Below are positions 1 to 6,931 of a DNA stretch of 7,470 bases, one piece after another. Under the pieces are notes generated by a model, which saw only the letters and a list, made by a program, of their open reading frames with translations, was not told the DNA's origin and did no database searches. The position numbers were made by a program, and so were the translations under genes. Each line of letters begins with the position of its first letter. Positions within the stretch are counted from its first letter, which is position 1. Origin of the DNA: an uncultured Eubacteriales bacterium (GTDB lineage: Bacteria; Bacillota; Clostridia; TANB77; CAG-508); the NCBI GenBank assembly GCA_902760765.1, contig CACWHO010000021.1, forward strand, positions 1-7,470, given 5' to 3'.

Positions 1-1581
1 CATATAAAAATTGATTTGAAAAAATTGGAAAAACTACTTGGAATTCCAGTTGTTGGAACAACAGCACAAAAAAAGAAAACATTAGAAAATTTAAAAGATA
101 CAATTTATGATGTATGCTGTGGAAAAATTAAATGTAGCCCAATAAAGCTATTTAGTGAGCAAGATTCTGAAATTAGCAATAAAGAACATATTGAAATTAA
201 CAATAAAGATAATAATGTAAACAATTTAAGTGGTGAAGCTGAAGTTACAAAAATATCTGATGAAGAAAAAGTTTCTATTATAATGAAAAAAGCAGAAGAA
301 ATTACAAAAGAAGTATGTACATATGAAAATAAAAACTATACTTCAAGAGATAGAAAAATAGACAAAATATTAACATCAAAAACATTTGGAATACCAATAA
401 TGATTTTATTTTTAGCAATTATATTTTGGATTACAATAGTTGGAGCAAATTATCCATCAAATTTATTATTTGAAATGTTTAAATGGATTCAGGGTAAATT
501 AATAATATTTGCAAATTATATTCATTTACCAGAGTGGCTTTCAAATATGATAATTTATGGAGTATATCAAACATTAACATGGATTATATCTGTAATGTTA
601 CCACCAATGGCAATATTTTTTCCATTATTTACAATTTTAGAAGACTTAGGATATTTGCCTAGAATTGCATTTAATATGGATGGATTTTTCAAAAAAGCAT
701 GTTGTAGTGGAAAACAAATGATAACAATGTGTATGGGATTTGGATGTAATGCATGTGGTGTAACTGGATGCAGGATAATAGAATCGCCAAGAGAAAAATT
801 GATTGCGATAATTACAAATAATTTAGTTCCGTGTAATGGAAGATTTCCACTTTTAATTACAATTGCAACAATATTCATTTCAGGAGCATATGCTGGAAAA
901 AATAAACTTTTAGGGTCTATGCTCTCAACATTTTCAGTTATAATTATAATATTACTTGGAATTATTCTAACACTTGTGATATCAAATATTTTGTCAAAAA
1001 CAATTTTAAAGGGAATGCCATCATCAATGGTTTTAGAATTGCCACCATATAGAAAGCCACAATTTGGAAAAATAATTTTAAGGTCAATATTTGATAGAAC
1101 ATTGTTTGTATTAGGAAGAGCAGTATCTGTTGCAGCACCAGCAGGTTTAGTAATATGGATTTTTGCAAATGTAAGTTTTAGTGGCAGTAGCTTACTTTCT
1201 TATATTGCGGGATTTTTAAATCCATTTGCAAAATTAATGGGGCTAGATGGGTATATTTTAACAGCATTTATTTTAGGTATGCCGGCAAATGAAATTGTAC
1301 TTCCAATAATTTTAATGTGTTATTTAAAAGGAAATTCGCTAGTAAATATTGAAGATACAACATCAATAGGAAAAATATTAATAGATAATGGATGGAATAT
1401 GCTTACGGCAATGAATGTAATGTTATTTACACTATTTCACTTCCCATGTACAACAACACTTCTTACAATAAAAAAAGAAACAGGAAGTTTAAAATGGACA
1501 TTTGCATCATTTCTAATACCAACTATTTGTGGAATTTTATTATGTATGTCAACAACATTTATATATAAAATTTTGTTATAA
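1..1581 (+). CDS. feoB: Ferrous iron transporter FeoB, C-terminal part (5' truncated by window edge)
   Basis: FeoB imports Fe2+ across the cytoplasmic membrane; a GTP-binding N-terminal domain is coupled to a membrane pore. The frame is open from base 1, and its first codons already encode the end of the G domain, including a G5-like GTTA near residue 20 (window numbering), so the TTG at 16 is not a start. A helical region and a low-complexity Asn/Asp/Glu linker (about 51-83) follow. RDRKID (116-121) then precedes the first membrane segment (about 130-147), and several more hydrophobic helices follow. Both Gate regions are visible: the first with MGFGCNACGVTGCR (245-258) and PCNGRFP (277-283), the second with GMPANEIVLP (426-435) and FPCTTT (481-486). 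This matches the clostridial FeoB type, whose Gate 1 is Cys-rich. Roughly the first 110 or more residues, with the P-loop, lie outside the window. No hairpin terminator was seen after the stop. Confidence 0.95.
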   Translation, partial: HIKIDLKKLEKLLGIPVVGTTAQKKKTLENLKDTIYDVCCGKIKCSPIKLFSEQDSEISNKEHIEINNKDNNVNNLSGEAEVTKISDEEKVSIIMKKAEEITKEVCTYENKNYTSRDRKIDKILTSKTFGIPIMILFLAIIFWITIVGANYPSNLLFEMFKWIQGKLIIFANYIHLPEWLSNMIIYGVYQTLTWIISVMLPPMAIFFPLFTILEDLGYLPRIAFNMDGFFKKACCSGKQMITMCMGFGCNACGVTGCRIIESPREKLIAIITNNLVPCNGRFPLLITIATIFISGAYAGKNKLLGSMLSTFSVIIIILLGIILTLVISNILSKTILKGMPSSMVLELPPYRKPQFGKIILRSIFDRTLFVLGRAVSVAAPAGLVIWIFANVSFSGSSLLSYIAGFLNPFAKLMGLDGYILTAFILGMPANEIVLPIILMCYLKGNSLVNIEDTTSIGKILIDNGWNMLTAMNVMLFTLFHFPCTTTLLTIKKETGSLKWTFASFLIPTICGILLCMSTTFIYKILL

Positions 1582-1585
1582 AATA

Positions 1586-1614
1586 TTGAAAAAAAACTCA
1601 AAATAATGTATTAT
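1586..1614 (+). promoter_or_regulatory. Sigma-A-type promoter for the solute-binding protein gene
   Basis: TTGAAA (1586-1591) and TATTAT (1609-1614) are separated by exactly 17 bases, each one mismatch from the consensus hexamers. Transcription would start near 1621, shortly before the AGGAG (1626-1630) that serves the ATG at 1637. The very short leader and the AT-rich background leave some doubt, but the spacing and the position between two genes support it. Confidence 0.5.
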
Positions 1615-1636
1615 AGTAGCGAGATAGGAGTGAATT

Positions 1637-3217
1637 ATGAGGTCAAACTACTTAAGATACATTTTTTTGATTTTTGCTATTTTAATAGTAATATTTGCAA
1701 TTGTTAAAATAAAGGGTGAGGAAAAAAACAAAAATACGCAAAACAATACAAGTTCAGAAACAACAAATACAGACCAAGAAATTAAAGATTTAAATTTAGG
1801 AATTGCGTCATTTGATAGTATAAACCCAATATTAAGTAAAAATAAAAATGTACAAGACATTACTAAATTAATATTTGAACCATTAATGACATTAGATGAA
1901 AACTATAAATTAACCCCATGCCTTGCAAAAGAATGGGCAAAACAAAATGAAACAACATATATAATAAAATTAAATGATAATAGATTATGGTCAGATGGTA
2001 GTAAATTTACTGCAGATGATGTTAAATTTACAATTGACAGATTAAAAGATTCAAGCACAATATATAGCTCAAATATTCAACATATTACAACAGTTGAAGT
2101 TGTTGATGATACAACAATTAGAATTATATTGGACCAGGAAGTACCTTTTTTTGAATATAATTTAACATTCCCAATTTTATCAAATACATTTTATAGCACT
2201 AGAGAATTTGCTTCAAATATAGTTCCTATTGGAACTGGAATGTACAAAGTAGATGAAGTAACAACAACAGGCTTAATATTGCTTAAAAATGATAAATATC
2301 CAGATTATGAAAATTTAAAAATAGATAAAATAACAATAACAACTTTTGCAAGTGTTGGAGAATTATATAATTCATTTAAAACTGGGAAAATAGATATAAT
2401 TTCTACTGGAGAAGGAAATTTAAAAAACTATATAGGAACAATTGGATATGGTTCCAAAGAAATAAAAGGCAGAGTACATGATTTTATTGCATTTAATACA
2501 CAAAACAAAATATTATCACAGTTACCTGTAAGAAAAGCAATTGCCCAATCAATTGACAAATCAAATATAATTTCAAGTGTGTATGGAGATAATTACTATA
2601 GCTCTGATTTTCCTCTAGACTATGGAAATTGGTTATGTAGTGATGAAAACATAGGAATAGAATATAATGTAAATCAAGCAAAGCAAATTTTAATTGATGA
2701 TGGATGGAGTTTTAAGTACAAATATTGGCAAAAAATAGTTGATTATAAAACTCAAAGAATTTCATTAAATTTTGTTGTAAAAGCAAGTGATGCAAATAGA
2801 GTTAATGTTGCAACAAATATTACTACACAACTTGAAAATCAAGGAATAAGAGTAAATTTAATTAAAGCAAATGATTCACAATACGCAAGTTATTTAACAA
2901 ATAAAAATTATGATATGATTTTGTGTAGTATGAATTTATCAATAAGTCCAGATTTATCAACTTTTTTTGGTACAAATAATTTAGCAAACTATTCTAATGA
3001 TGAAGTTACAAATATTATGAATGAAATAAAAAATGTAACAGATGAAAATAAATTAAAAGAAGATTACAAAAAATTGAAAGAAATTTATATAAATGATATT
3101 CCATATTTAAGTTTGTACAACAATAAATATGTAGTAGCATATAATTCAGGATTGGCTGGAAACATACAACCAAACTGGTTTTACCTATTTTATGATTTTA
3201 AAAATTGGCACAAATAA
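1637..3217 (+). CDS. Membrane-anchored extracellular solute-binding protein, family 5 (oligopeptide/DppA-OppA type)
   Basis: The 526-residue product resembles the substrate-binding subunits of peptide/nickel ABC importers, which capture ligand outside the membrane. Residues 8-24 are a hydrophobic segment preceded by Arg residues, then comes a polar Asn/Thr/Glu/Lys linker (25-50), then the binding domain (about 51 to the end). The family signature is clear around 97-131: AKEWAKQ, an aromatic/charged strand, WSDGSKFTADDVKFTI. The length is normal for the family. There is no cysteine after the hydrophobic segment, so no lipobox; the protein is probably held by an uncleaved N-terminal anchor, or it is secreted. 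No permease or ATPase gene is adjacent, so the partner transporter and ligand are unknown. The ATG is supported by AGGAG at 1626-1630. Peptides are the likeliest ligand, but that is inferred from the family only. Confidence 0.88.
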   Translation: MRSNYLRYIFLIFAILIVIFAIVKIKGEEKNKNTQNNTSSETTNTDQEIKDLNLGIASFDSINPILSKNKNVQDITKLIFEPLMTLDENYKLTPCLAKEWAKQNETTYIIKLNDNRLWSDGSKFTADDVKFTIDRLKDSSTIYSSNIQHITTVEVVDDTTIRIILDQEVPFFEYNLTFPILSNTFYSTREFASNIVPIGTGMYKVDEVTTTGLILLKNDKYPDYENLKIDKITITTFASVGELYNSFKTGKIDIISTGEGNLKNYIGTIGYGSKEIKGRVHDFIAFNTQNKILSQLPVRKAIAQSIDKSNIISSVYGDNYYSSDFPLDYGNWLCSDENIGIEYNVNQAKQILIDDGWSFKYKYWQKIVDYKTQRISLNFVVKASDANRVNVATNITTQLENQGIRVNLIKANDSQYASYLTNKNYDMILCSMNLSISPDLSTFFGTNNLANYSNDEVTNIMNEIKNVTDENKLKEDYKKLKEIYINDIPYLSLYNNKYVVAYNSGLAGNIQPNWFYLFYDFKNWHK

Positions 3218-3236
3218 AATAAAAATAAAAAATCTA

Positions 3237-3265
3237 TTGACAAAACAAATGTTTAATGATATAAA
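3237..3265 (+). promoter_or_regulatory. recA promoter (sigma-A type)
   Basis: TTGACA (3237-3242) is a perfect -35 hexamer and TATAAA (3260-3265) a near-perfect -10, with 17 bases between them. Transcription would start near 3272, about 36 bases before the recA ATG. A LexA-like palindrome fills most of the spacer, as expected for an SOS-controlled recA. This is the best promoter match in the window. Confidence 0.8.
3243..3254 (+). promoter_or_regulatory. Putative LexA (SOS) operator 1, between recA -35 and -10
   Basis: AAACAAATGTTT has AAAC/GTTT arms that are perfect inverted repeats around a 4-base centre. It differs at the first base from the Gram-positive/clostridial LexA core GAAC-N4-GTTY. 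Lying exactly between the promoter hexamers, it would block RNA polymerase when bound. Assignment rests on motif and position; the motif alone would be weak in DNA this AT-rich. Confidence 0.55.
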
Positions 3266-3274
3266 ATATATATC

Positions 3275-3286
3275 AAACAAAAGTTC
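3275..3286 (+). promoter_or_regulatory. Putative LexA (SOS) operator 2, just after the recA transcription start
   Basis: AAACAAAAGTTC again has the AAC-N4-GTT core and one mismatch to GAAC-N4-GTTY. Its centre is 32 bases from that of operator 1, close to three helical turns, so two LexA dimers could sit on the same DNA face. It lies just downstream of the predicted start site and ends before the AAGGAGG at 3293-3299. Confidence 0.4.
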
Positions 3287-3307
3287 AAATTTAAGGAGGA
3301 AAATATA

Positions 3308-4378
3308 ATGGCAGAAAATACAGAAAAAAAGAAAGCATTAGAAGCTGCAATGAGCCAAATAGAAAAACAATTTGGAAAAGGTGCAGTTATGAAATTAGGA
3401 GATTTTAAAGCAATGGAAATAGAGGCAATTCCAACTGGAGCACTAAGCTTAGATATGGCTTTAGGAATTGGTGGTTTACCAAGGGGAAGAATTGTAGAAA
3501 TATTTGGACCTGAATCTTCAGGAAAAACAACACTTGCATTACATGCAATTGCAGAAGCACAAAAAATGGGTGGAGAAGCAGCATTTATAGATGCTGAACA
3601 TGCTTTAGACCCAATCTATGCAAAAAATTTAGGTGTTGATATAGATAATTTAATTGTATCTCAACCAGATACAGGTGAACAAGCACTTGAAATAGCAGAA
3701 AGTTTAATTAGAAGTGGAGCATTAGACGTTATTGTTGTAGATTCAGTTGCTGCATTAGTACCAAAAGCAGAAATTGATGGAGATATGGGAGATTCTCATA
3801 TGGGATTACAAGCAAGACTTATGTCACAAGCTTTAAGAAAACTTGCAGGTGCAATAAACAAAACAAAAACAGTTTTAATATTTATAAATCAATTAAGAGA
3901 AAAAATTGGTGTTATGTTTGGAAATCCAGAAACAACAACAGGTGGTAGAGCTCTAAAATTCTATGCTTCAGTAAGACTAGATATCAGGAAAATAGAAAAT
4001 ATTAAACAAGATGGAGAAATTAAAGGAAATAGAGTTAGAGTTAAAGTTATAAAAAATAAAGTTGCTCCACCATTTAGAGAAGCAGAATTTGACATTGTTT
4101 ATGGAGAAGGAATTTCAAAAGAAGGTAATGTTTTAGACATGGCTGTTAACATGGATATAGTTGAAAAAAGTGGTTCATGGTTCAGTTATAAAGGTGAAAG
4201 AATAGGACAAGGTAGAGAAAATGTAAAACAATACTTAAAAGAAAATCCAAAAGTATTAGATGAAATTGAAGCAAAAGTAAGAGAAAATTTTGAAAAAGCA
4301 TTTAAAGAAAGCCTTGGAGAAGAAATTCCAGAAGTAGAAGATGAAGATGATGAAGAATTAAATGATGATGAAGAGTAA
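3308..4378 (+). CDS. recA: RecA recombinase
   Basis: RecA forms ATP-dependent filaments on single-stranded DNA, carries out strand exchange in repair and recombination, and triggers LexA self-cleavage. The 356-residue length is standard. A short N-terminal polymerisation helix region leads into the core; Walker A GPESSGKT is at 67-74, AEHALDP at 96-102 contains the catalytic Glu, and Walker B VIVVD is at 141-145. [21 protein letters not shown] (from 193) covers the L2 DNA-binding loop. The last 20 residues are strongly acidic (EDEDDEE-type), the usual regulatory tail. No inactivating change is visible. The start is fixed by an AAGGAGG at 3293-3299, eight bases before the ATG. Transcription is probably SOS-controlled from the promoter at 3237-3265. 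recX follows after 47 bases with its own ribosome binding site, so the two are likely co-transcribed. Confidence 0.99.
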   Translation: MAENTEKKKALEAAMSQIEKQFGKGAVMKLGDFKAMEIEAIPTGALSLDMALGIGGLPRGRIVEIFGPESSGKTTLALHAIAEAQKMGGEAAFIDAEHALDPIYAKNLGVDIDNLIVSQPDTGEQALEIAESLIRSGALDVIVVDSVAALVPKAEIDGDMGDSHMGLQARLMSQALRKLAGAINKTKTVLIFINQLREKIGVMFGNPETTTGGRALKFYASVRLDIRKIENIKQDGEIKGNRVRVKVIKNKVAPPFREAEFDIVYGEGISKEGNVLDMAVNMDIVEKSGSWFSYKGERIGQGRENVKQYLKENPKVLDEIEAKVRENFEKAFKESLGEEIPEVEDEDDEELNDDEE

Positions 4379-4425
4379 TTTACAATGTTTTTAATAATCT
4401 ATAATTTAGATGGAGGATTTCACAT

Positions 4426-4878
4426 ATGACAATAGAAGAAATGGAACAACTAGATAAAGCAAAAACAAAAATATTAAAATATATTTTATATAAAAAAAGA
4501 AGTGAAGGAGAAATAAGAAATAAGTTTTCTGGCACAATAGAAGAAAATTTATTAGATGATGCGATAGAATATTTAAAAGAAGCAGGATATATTAATGATA
4601 AAGAATATATAAAGAAAACTGTAAATGAATGGAAAACATTAAAAAATCTTTCACAAAAAGAAATCCAATTTAAATTGTTATCAAAAGGCTTAAATAAAGA
4701 AGATATAGAAGATTATATGTCAGAAAACAGGGAAGAACTTGAAAACTTTGAAATAAAATCAGCAGAAGATATAATTTATAAAAAAGAAAGTTCAAAAGAA
4801 GCAGAAGAAATAATACAATATCTTTTAAAAAAAGGCTATAAAATGGATAATATAAAAAAAGCTATAGAAGAAGAATAA
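4426..4878 (+). CDS. recX: Regulatory protein RecX
   Basis: RecX binds RecA filaments and limits their growth and activity. The 150-residue product is all-helical and fits the three tandem three-helix repeats of the family: repeat 1 about 12-50 (KILKYILYKKRSEGEIRNKF), repeat 2 about 53-100 (GYINDKEYI, then SQKEIQFKLLSKGL), repeat 3 about 110-148, ending KKGYKMDNIKKAI. It is shorter than many Clostridium and Bacillus RecX proteins and close to the compact proteobacterial length. GGAGG at 4412-4416 supports the ATG. Its place directly after recA is classical and indicates shared expression, probably under SOS control. The stop codon lies at the top of a long inverted repeat (4863-4895) that may end the transcript. 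Sequence similarity within this family is low, but context and the repeat pattern make the call firm. Confidence 0.93.
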   Translation: MTIEEMEQLDKAKTKILKYILYKKRSEGEIRNKFSGTIEENLLDDAIEYLKEAGYINDKEYIKKTVNEWKTLKNLSQKEIQFKLLSKGLNKEDIEDYMSENREELENFEIKSAEDIIYKKESSKEAEEIIQYLLKKGYKMDNIKKAIEEE

Positions 4879-4895
4879 AATATTCTTCTTCTATA
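4863..4895 (+). terminator. Perfect 15-bp inverted repeat spanning the recX stop; possible terminator
   Basis: Left arm 4863-4877 and right arm 4881-4895 are exact reverse complements, with AAA between. The arms hold the last recX codons (Ile-Glu-Glu-Glu) and most of the TAA at 4876-4878. Only three pairs are G-C. Downstream on the + strand there is a mixed TATCTT rather than a clean T-tract. On the - strand the hairpin would be followed, two bases later, by seven T (complement of 4854-4860), though no convergent gene was seen there. Termination of recA-recX is plausible but unproven. Confidence 0.45.
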
Positions 4896-4961
4896 TATCT
4901 TAAAGGTTTATAGGTAAATCCTCATTCTAAAACCTAAATATATTATATAAGGAATATAGAA

Positions 4962-5711
4962 ATGTCAATATTAACACTAGAAACAAAAAAATATTCAATT
5001 AAATTAAATAATTTTCAAGGACCATTAGATTTATTATGTTATTTAATAGATAAAAATAAAATGAATATATATGATGTGAATCTAAATGAAATAACAGACC
5101 AATATATTGCATATTTAAATGCAATGGAAAAAATGAATTTGGAAATTGCAAGCGAATTTGTTGTTATGGCATCAACACTTTTATATTTAAAATCTAAGAA
5201 GTTATTACCTAAACAAGAAGAGGAAGAAGAGGAAATAACTGAAGAAGAATTAATAAAAAGAATAATTGAATATAAAAAATTCAAGGAGATTAGTAAGGTA
5301 TTAAAAGAAAATTATAATTTATTTTCAGATAGATTTTTTAAAGACCAAGAGCAAATAAAGCTACCAAAACAAAAACTTGAAAAGAATTATGATTCTTCAA
5401 AAATACCAGAAATATATTCTGCACTTGTTGAAAGAAATAGTGTAAAGATGAATCAAAATGCTAAAAATATTCAAAGAATTGCAATTGTTGATAAATATAC
5501 AGTTTCAGAAAAAGTTAAAGAAATGTATAATATTTTGACTAAACAAAAGAAGTTTATTTTTAATAAACTATTTACAATAAGCAAACATGAAAAACAAGAA
5601 GTTGTAACAGCTTTTAGTGGTTTACTTGAAATGTCAAAAACTAATGAAGTACAAACAGAACAAGAGAGGTTATTTGGAGACATTTTAGTAGAAAAAAGAA
5701 AAAACGTTTAA
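4962..5711 (+). CDS. scpA: Segregation and condensation protein A (ScpA, SMC kleisin)
   Basis: ScpA is the kleisin that bridges the two heads of an SMC dimer and, with ScpB, forms the condensin that compacts and segregates the chromosome. The 249-residue length is typical. The N-terminal SMC-neck-binding helices (about 11-83) carry the family hallmarks FQGPLDLLCYLI and KMNIYDVNLNEITDQYI, then ASTLLYLKSKKLLP. A Glu-rich segment (86-97) leads to the middle region that normally holds ScpB. The C-terminal winged helix (about 177-242) ends with TAFSGLLEMSK and QERLFGDILV, the part that contacts the SMC head. AAGGA at 4949-4953 is correctly spaced from the ATG. The gene normally sits directly before scpB, but here the next gene is a DUF2953-like one, with only 53 bases between. 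A promoter for this gene was not clearly found. Confidence 0.96.
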   Translation: MSILTLETKKYSIKLNNFQGPLDLLCYLIDKNKMNIYDVNLNEITDQYIAYLNAMEKMNLEIASEFVVMASTLLYLKSKKLLPKQEEEEEEITEEELIKRIIEYKKFKEISKVLKENYNLFSDRFFKDQEQIKLPKQKLEKNYDSSKIPEIYSALVERNSVKMNQNAKNIQRIAIVDKYTVSEKVKEMYNILTKQKKFIFNKLFTISKHEKQEVVTAFSGLLEMSKTNEVQTEQERLFGDILVEKRKNV

Positions 5712-5734
5712 AATATAAAAAAATGGAAAAAATA
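5706..5734 (+). promoter_or_regulatory. Possible sigma-F-type (forespore) promoter before the DUF2953-ytfJ pair
   Basis: GTTTA (5706-5710), overlapping the scpA stop, fits the GYWTA -35 element of B. subtilis sigma-F promoters. GGAAAAAATA (5725-5734) fits the GGNRANANTW -10 at every defined position. The spacer is 14 bases, slightly shorter than the usual 15-16. Transcription would begin about 25 bases before the ATG at 5765. B. subtilis ytfJ is expressed in the forespore under sigma-F, which makes the location sensible. The A-rich background makes chance matches likely, so this is tentative. Confidence 0.3.
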
Positions 5735-5764
5735 TCATATAAAAAGCGGAAGAAGTGATTTATT

Positions 5765-6367
5765 ATGAAAGTGCTTTTTATATTGATATTTTTATTTTTG
5801 GCTTTAATTTCTGGAAAAATAAAATTGATTATTAAAGATTTTTACTTTTATTCAAATAAAACCAAACATATAAATCCAAAAATTAATATAATATTTGTTT
5901 TTAAAATATTTAATAATATTCCAGTTTTTTCAATTAAATTTGATTATAATAAAATAAGAAAATTAAGAAATAATAAATTTTTAAATAAAAAATTTAAAAA
6001 TAGAAAAATAAAATTTAGAAAAATTTTAAGGAATTTGCCTTTTGCACCAAAAAATATCATAAAAGAATTTGATTTAGATATTAAAATTGGTACAAAAAAT
6101 GCAAATGCAACAGCATTAATCATTCCAATTATAACTACATTAATATCTTTAATATTAGAATATGTAAAAGCAGATTATACAGAAGATATAAAATACAAAG
6201 TAAATCCAATATACAATAATCAAAATTTATTAAATATTTATTTTTCAGGTATATTTGAAATGAAAGTGATACATATTATAAGTACAATATGTAAATTAAA
6301 GAAAAGGAATGGTGATAAACATGAACGAACATCCAATAGAAGGACTTATGACTACAGCTATGAGTAG
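5765..6367 (+). CDS. DUF2953-family membrane-anchored protein (YtfI-like), function unknown
   Basis: The 200-residue protein has an N-terminal membrane segment (residues 2-16), a very basic Lys/Asn/Phe-rich middle (about 60-90), and a conserved-looking block LDIKIGTKNANATALIIPII (104-123). A second hydrophobic stretch (about 116-133) and a VNPIYNNQNLLNIYFSGIF strand region follow. The IGT...A.TA pattern and the position just upstream of ytfJ are what is expected of DUF2953 proteins, which often precede ytfJ in Firmicutes. No biochemical role is established; a sporulation role is inferred from the neighbour. The ATG has only a weak GGAAGAAGTG ribosome site before it. The last 15 or so residues are read from DNA that also encodes the start of ytfJ in another frame, giving a basic, unconserved-looking tail. 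The overlap suggests translational coupling. Confidence 0.72.
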   Translation: MKVLFILIFLFLALISGKIKLIIKDFYFYSNKTKHINPKINIIFVFKIFNNIPVFSIKFDYNKIRKLRNNKFLNKKFKNRKIKFRKILRNLPFAPKNIIKEFDLDIKIGTKNANATALIIPIITTLISLILEYVKADYTEDIKYKVNPIYNNQNLLNIYFSGIFEMKVIHIISTICKLKKRNGDKHERTSNRRTYDYSYE

Positions 6368-6842
6368 TATACAAGATATGATAGATGTAAATACAATAAT
6401 TGGGGACCCAATAGAAACTTCAAATAATATTATAATTATACCAATATCAAAAGTATCATTTGGATTTGCTGCTGGTGGAAGTGAATTTAATGGAGAAACA
6501 TTAGATGAATACAAAAAAATAGAAAAAGGAGAGCAAATACAATATAAGCTACCATTTGGAGGTGGTGCAGGAGCAGGCGTTACAATAAATCCAGTAGCAT
6601 TTTTAGTTGTACAATCAAATACAGTTAAATTAATGCCAGTAACACATTCATCAAGTTTAGATAAATTATTAGATTATGTACCAGATTTATTAGAGATATT
6701 AAAAAAGAAAAACATTAAAATTGAAACAAATGATAAAATAAAAAAGCCAAATATAAATAAAAAACCAGAAAATTCACAAAATACTCAAGAAGAATTTGAA
6801 TATGATGAAACAAAAAATAATGATTATCCAGAAGATGATTAA
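6321..6842 (+). CDS. ytfJ: Sporulation protein YtfJ (GerW family)
   Basis: In B. subtilis YtfJ/GerW is a forespore protein needed for normal spore germination. The 173-residue product begins MNEHPIEGLMTTAM and continues DVNTIIGDPIET (22-33), PISKVSFGFAAGGSEF (41-56) and a glycine-rich FGGGAGAGVTINPVAFLVV (79-97), all hallmarks of the Spore_YtfJ domain. After about residue 130 comes a Lys/Asn/Glu-rich tail ending in acidic residues, probably disordered. I chose the ATG at 6321 because the family starts at (M)xEHPI and because AAAGGAATGGTGA lies just before it. An upstream in-frame ATG at 6309 falls inside that ribosome site and is unlikely. The gene overlaps the preceding DUF2953 gene by 47 bases and is closed by the hairpin at 6849-6898. 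It is followed by the spoIIA operon, consistent with a forespore role. Confidence 0.93.
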   Translation: MNEHPIEGLMTTAMSSIQDMIDVNTIIGDPIETSNNIIIIPISKVSFGFAAGGSEFNGETLDEYKKIEKGEQIQYKLPFGGGAGAGVTINPVAFLVVQSNTVKLMPVTHSSSLDKLLDYVPDLLEILKKKNIKIETNDKIKKPNINKKPENSQNTQEEFEYDETKNNDYPEDD

Positions 6843-6848
6843 TAAAAA

Positions 6849-6898
6849 AGAAGCTTTGTCGAAAAGTTCTAAATAATCGACAAAACTTCTATTTTTTT
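6849..6898 (+). terminator. Intrinsic terminator after ytfJ, probably bidirectional
   Basis: Arms 6849-6862 and 6877-6890 pair over 14 positions with one C-A mismatch (G-U when read on the - strand), enclosing a 14-base loop. Seven T follow at 6892-6898. On the opposite strand the hairpin is followed by a run of six T (complement of 6844-6849). It begins seven bases after the ytfJ stop and separates that gene from spoIIAA. Confidence 0.85.
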
Positions 6899-6902
6899 GC
6901 TA

Positions 6903-6931
6903 TTGGAAAATACTGGAAATTGCACTATAAT
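6903..6931 (+). promoter_or_regulatory. Putative promoter of the spoIIA operon
   Basis: A perfect TATAAT (6926-6931) is preceded, 17 bases upstream, by TTGGAA (6903-6908), four of six matches to the -35 consensus. Transcription would start near 6938, about 19 bases before the spoIIAA ATG. In known spore formers this operon is driven by sigma-H, whose -10 element contains GAAT. No AGGAWWT/GAAT pair was found here, although TGGAAAT (6914-6920) resembles half of one. Confidence 0.45.

Noticed and set aside
16..18. TTG at 16 as the start of feoB
   Set aside because: The frame is open to base 1 and the upstream codons continue the G domain, so the gene begins outside the window.
567..878. 103-codon frame on the - strand within feoB
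   Set aside because: It lies wholly inside the conserved FeoB Gate 1 coding region and has no family features; it is an antisense shadow, like the other short - strand frames at 962-1168, 1648-1860, 2493-2681, 5039-5284, 5471-5683 and 6296-6514.
4301..4378. Repetitive GAA/GAT tract at the recA 3' end, considered as a simple repeat
   Set aside because: It encodes the usual acidic C-terminal tail of RecA.
4397..4411. ATCTA/TAGAT hairpin between recA and recX, considered as a terminator
   Set aside because: The stem is only 5 bp, has no T-tract, and lies directly before the recX ribosome site.
4904..4935. AGGTTT/AAACCT inverted repeat before scpA, considered as an operator or riboswitch
   Set aside because: Six pairs around a 20-base loop in AT-rich DNA is weak, and no known riboswitch motif was recognised.
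5723..5758. Tiny 11-codon reading frame between scpA and the DUF2953 gene, considered as a leader peptide or scpB remnant
   Set aside because: There is no ribosome site, the Lys-rich product resembles nothing in ScpB, and such frames are expected by chance.
6309..6320. ATG at 6309 as the ytfJ start
   Set aside because: It lies within the GGAATGGTGA ribosome site of the ATG at 6321, and the family begins at MxEHPI.
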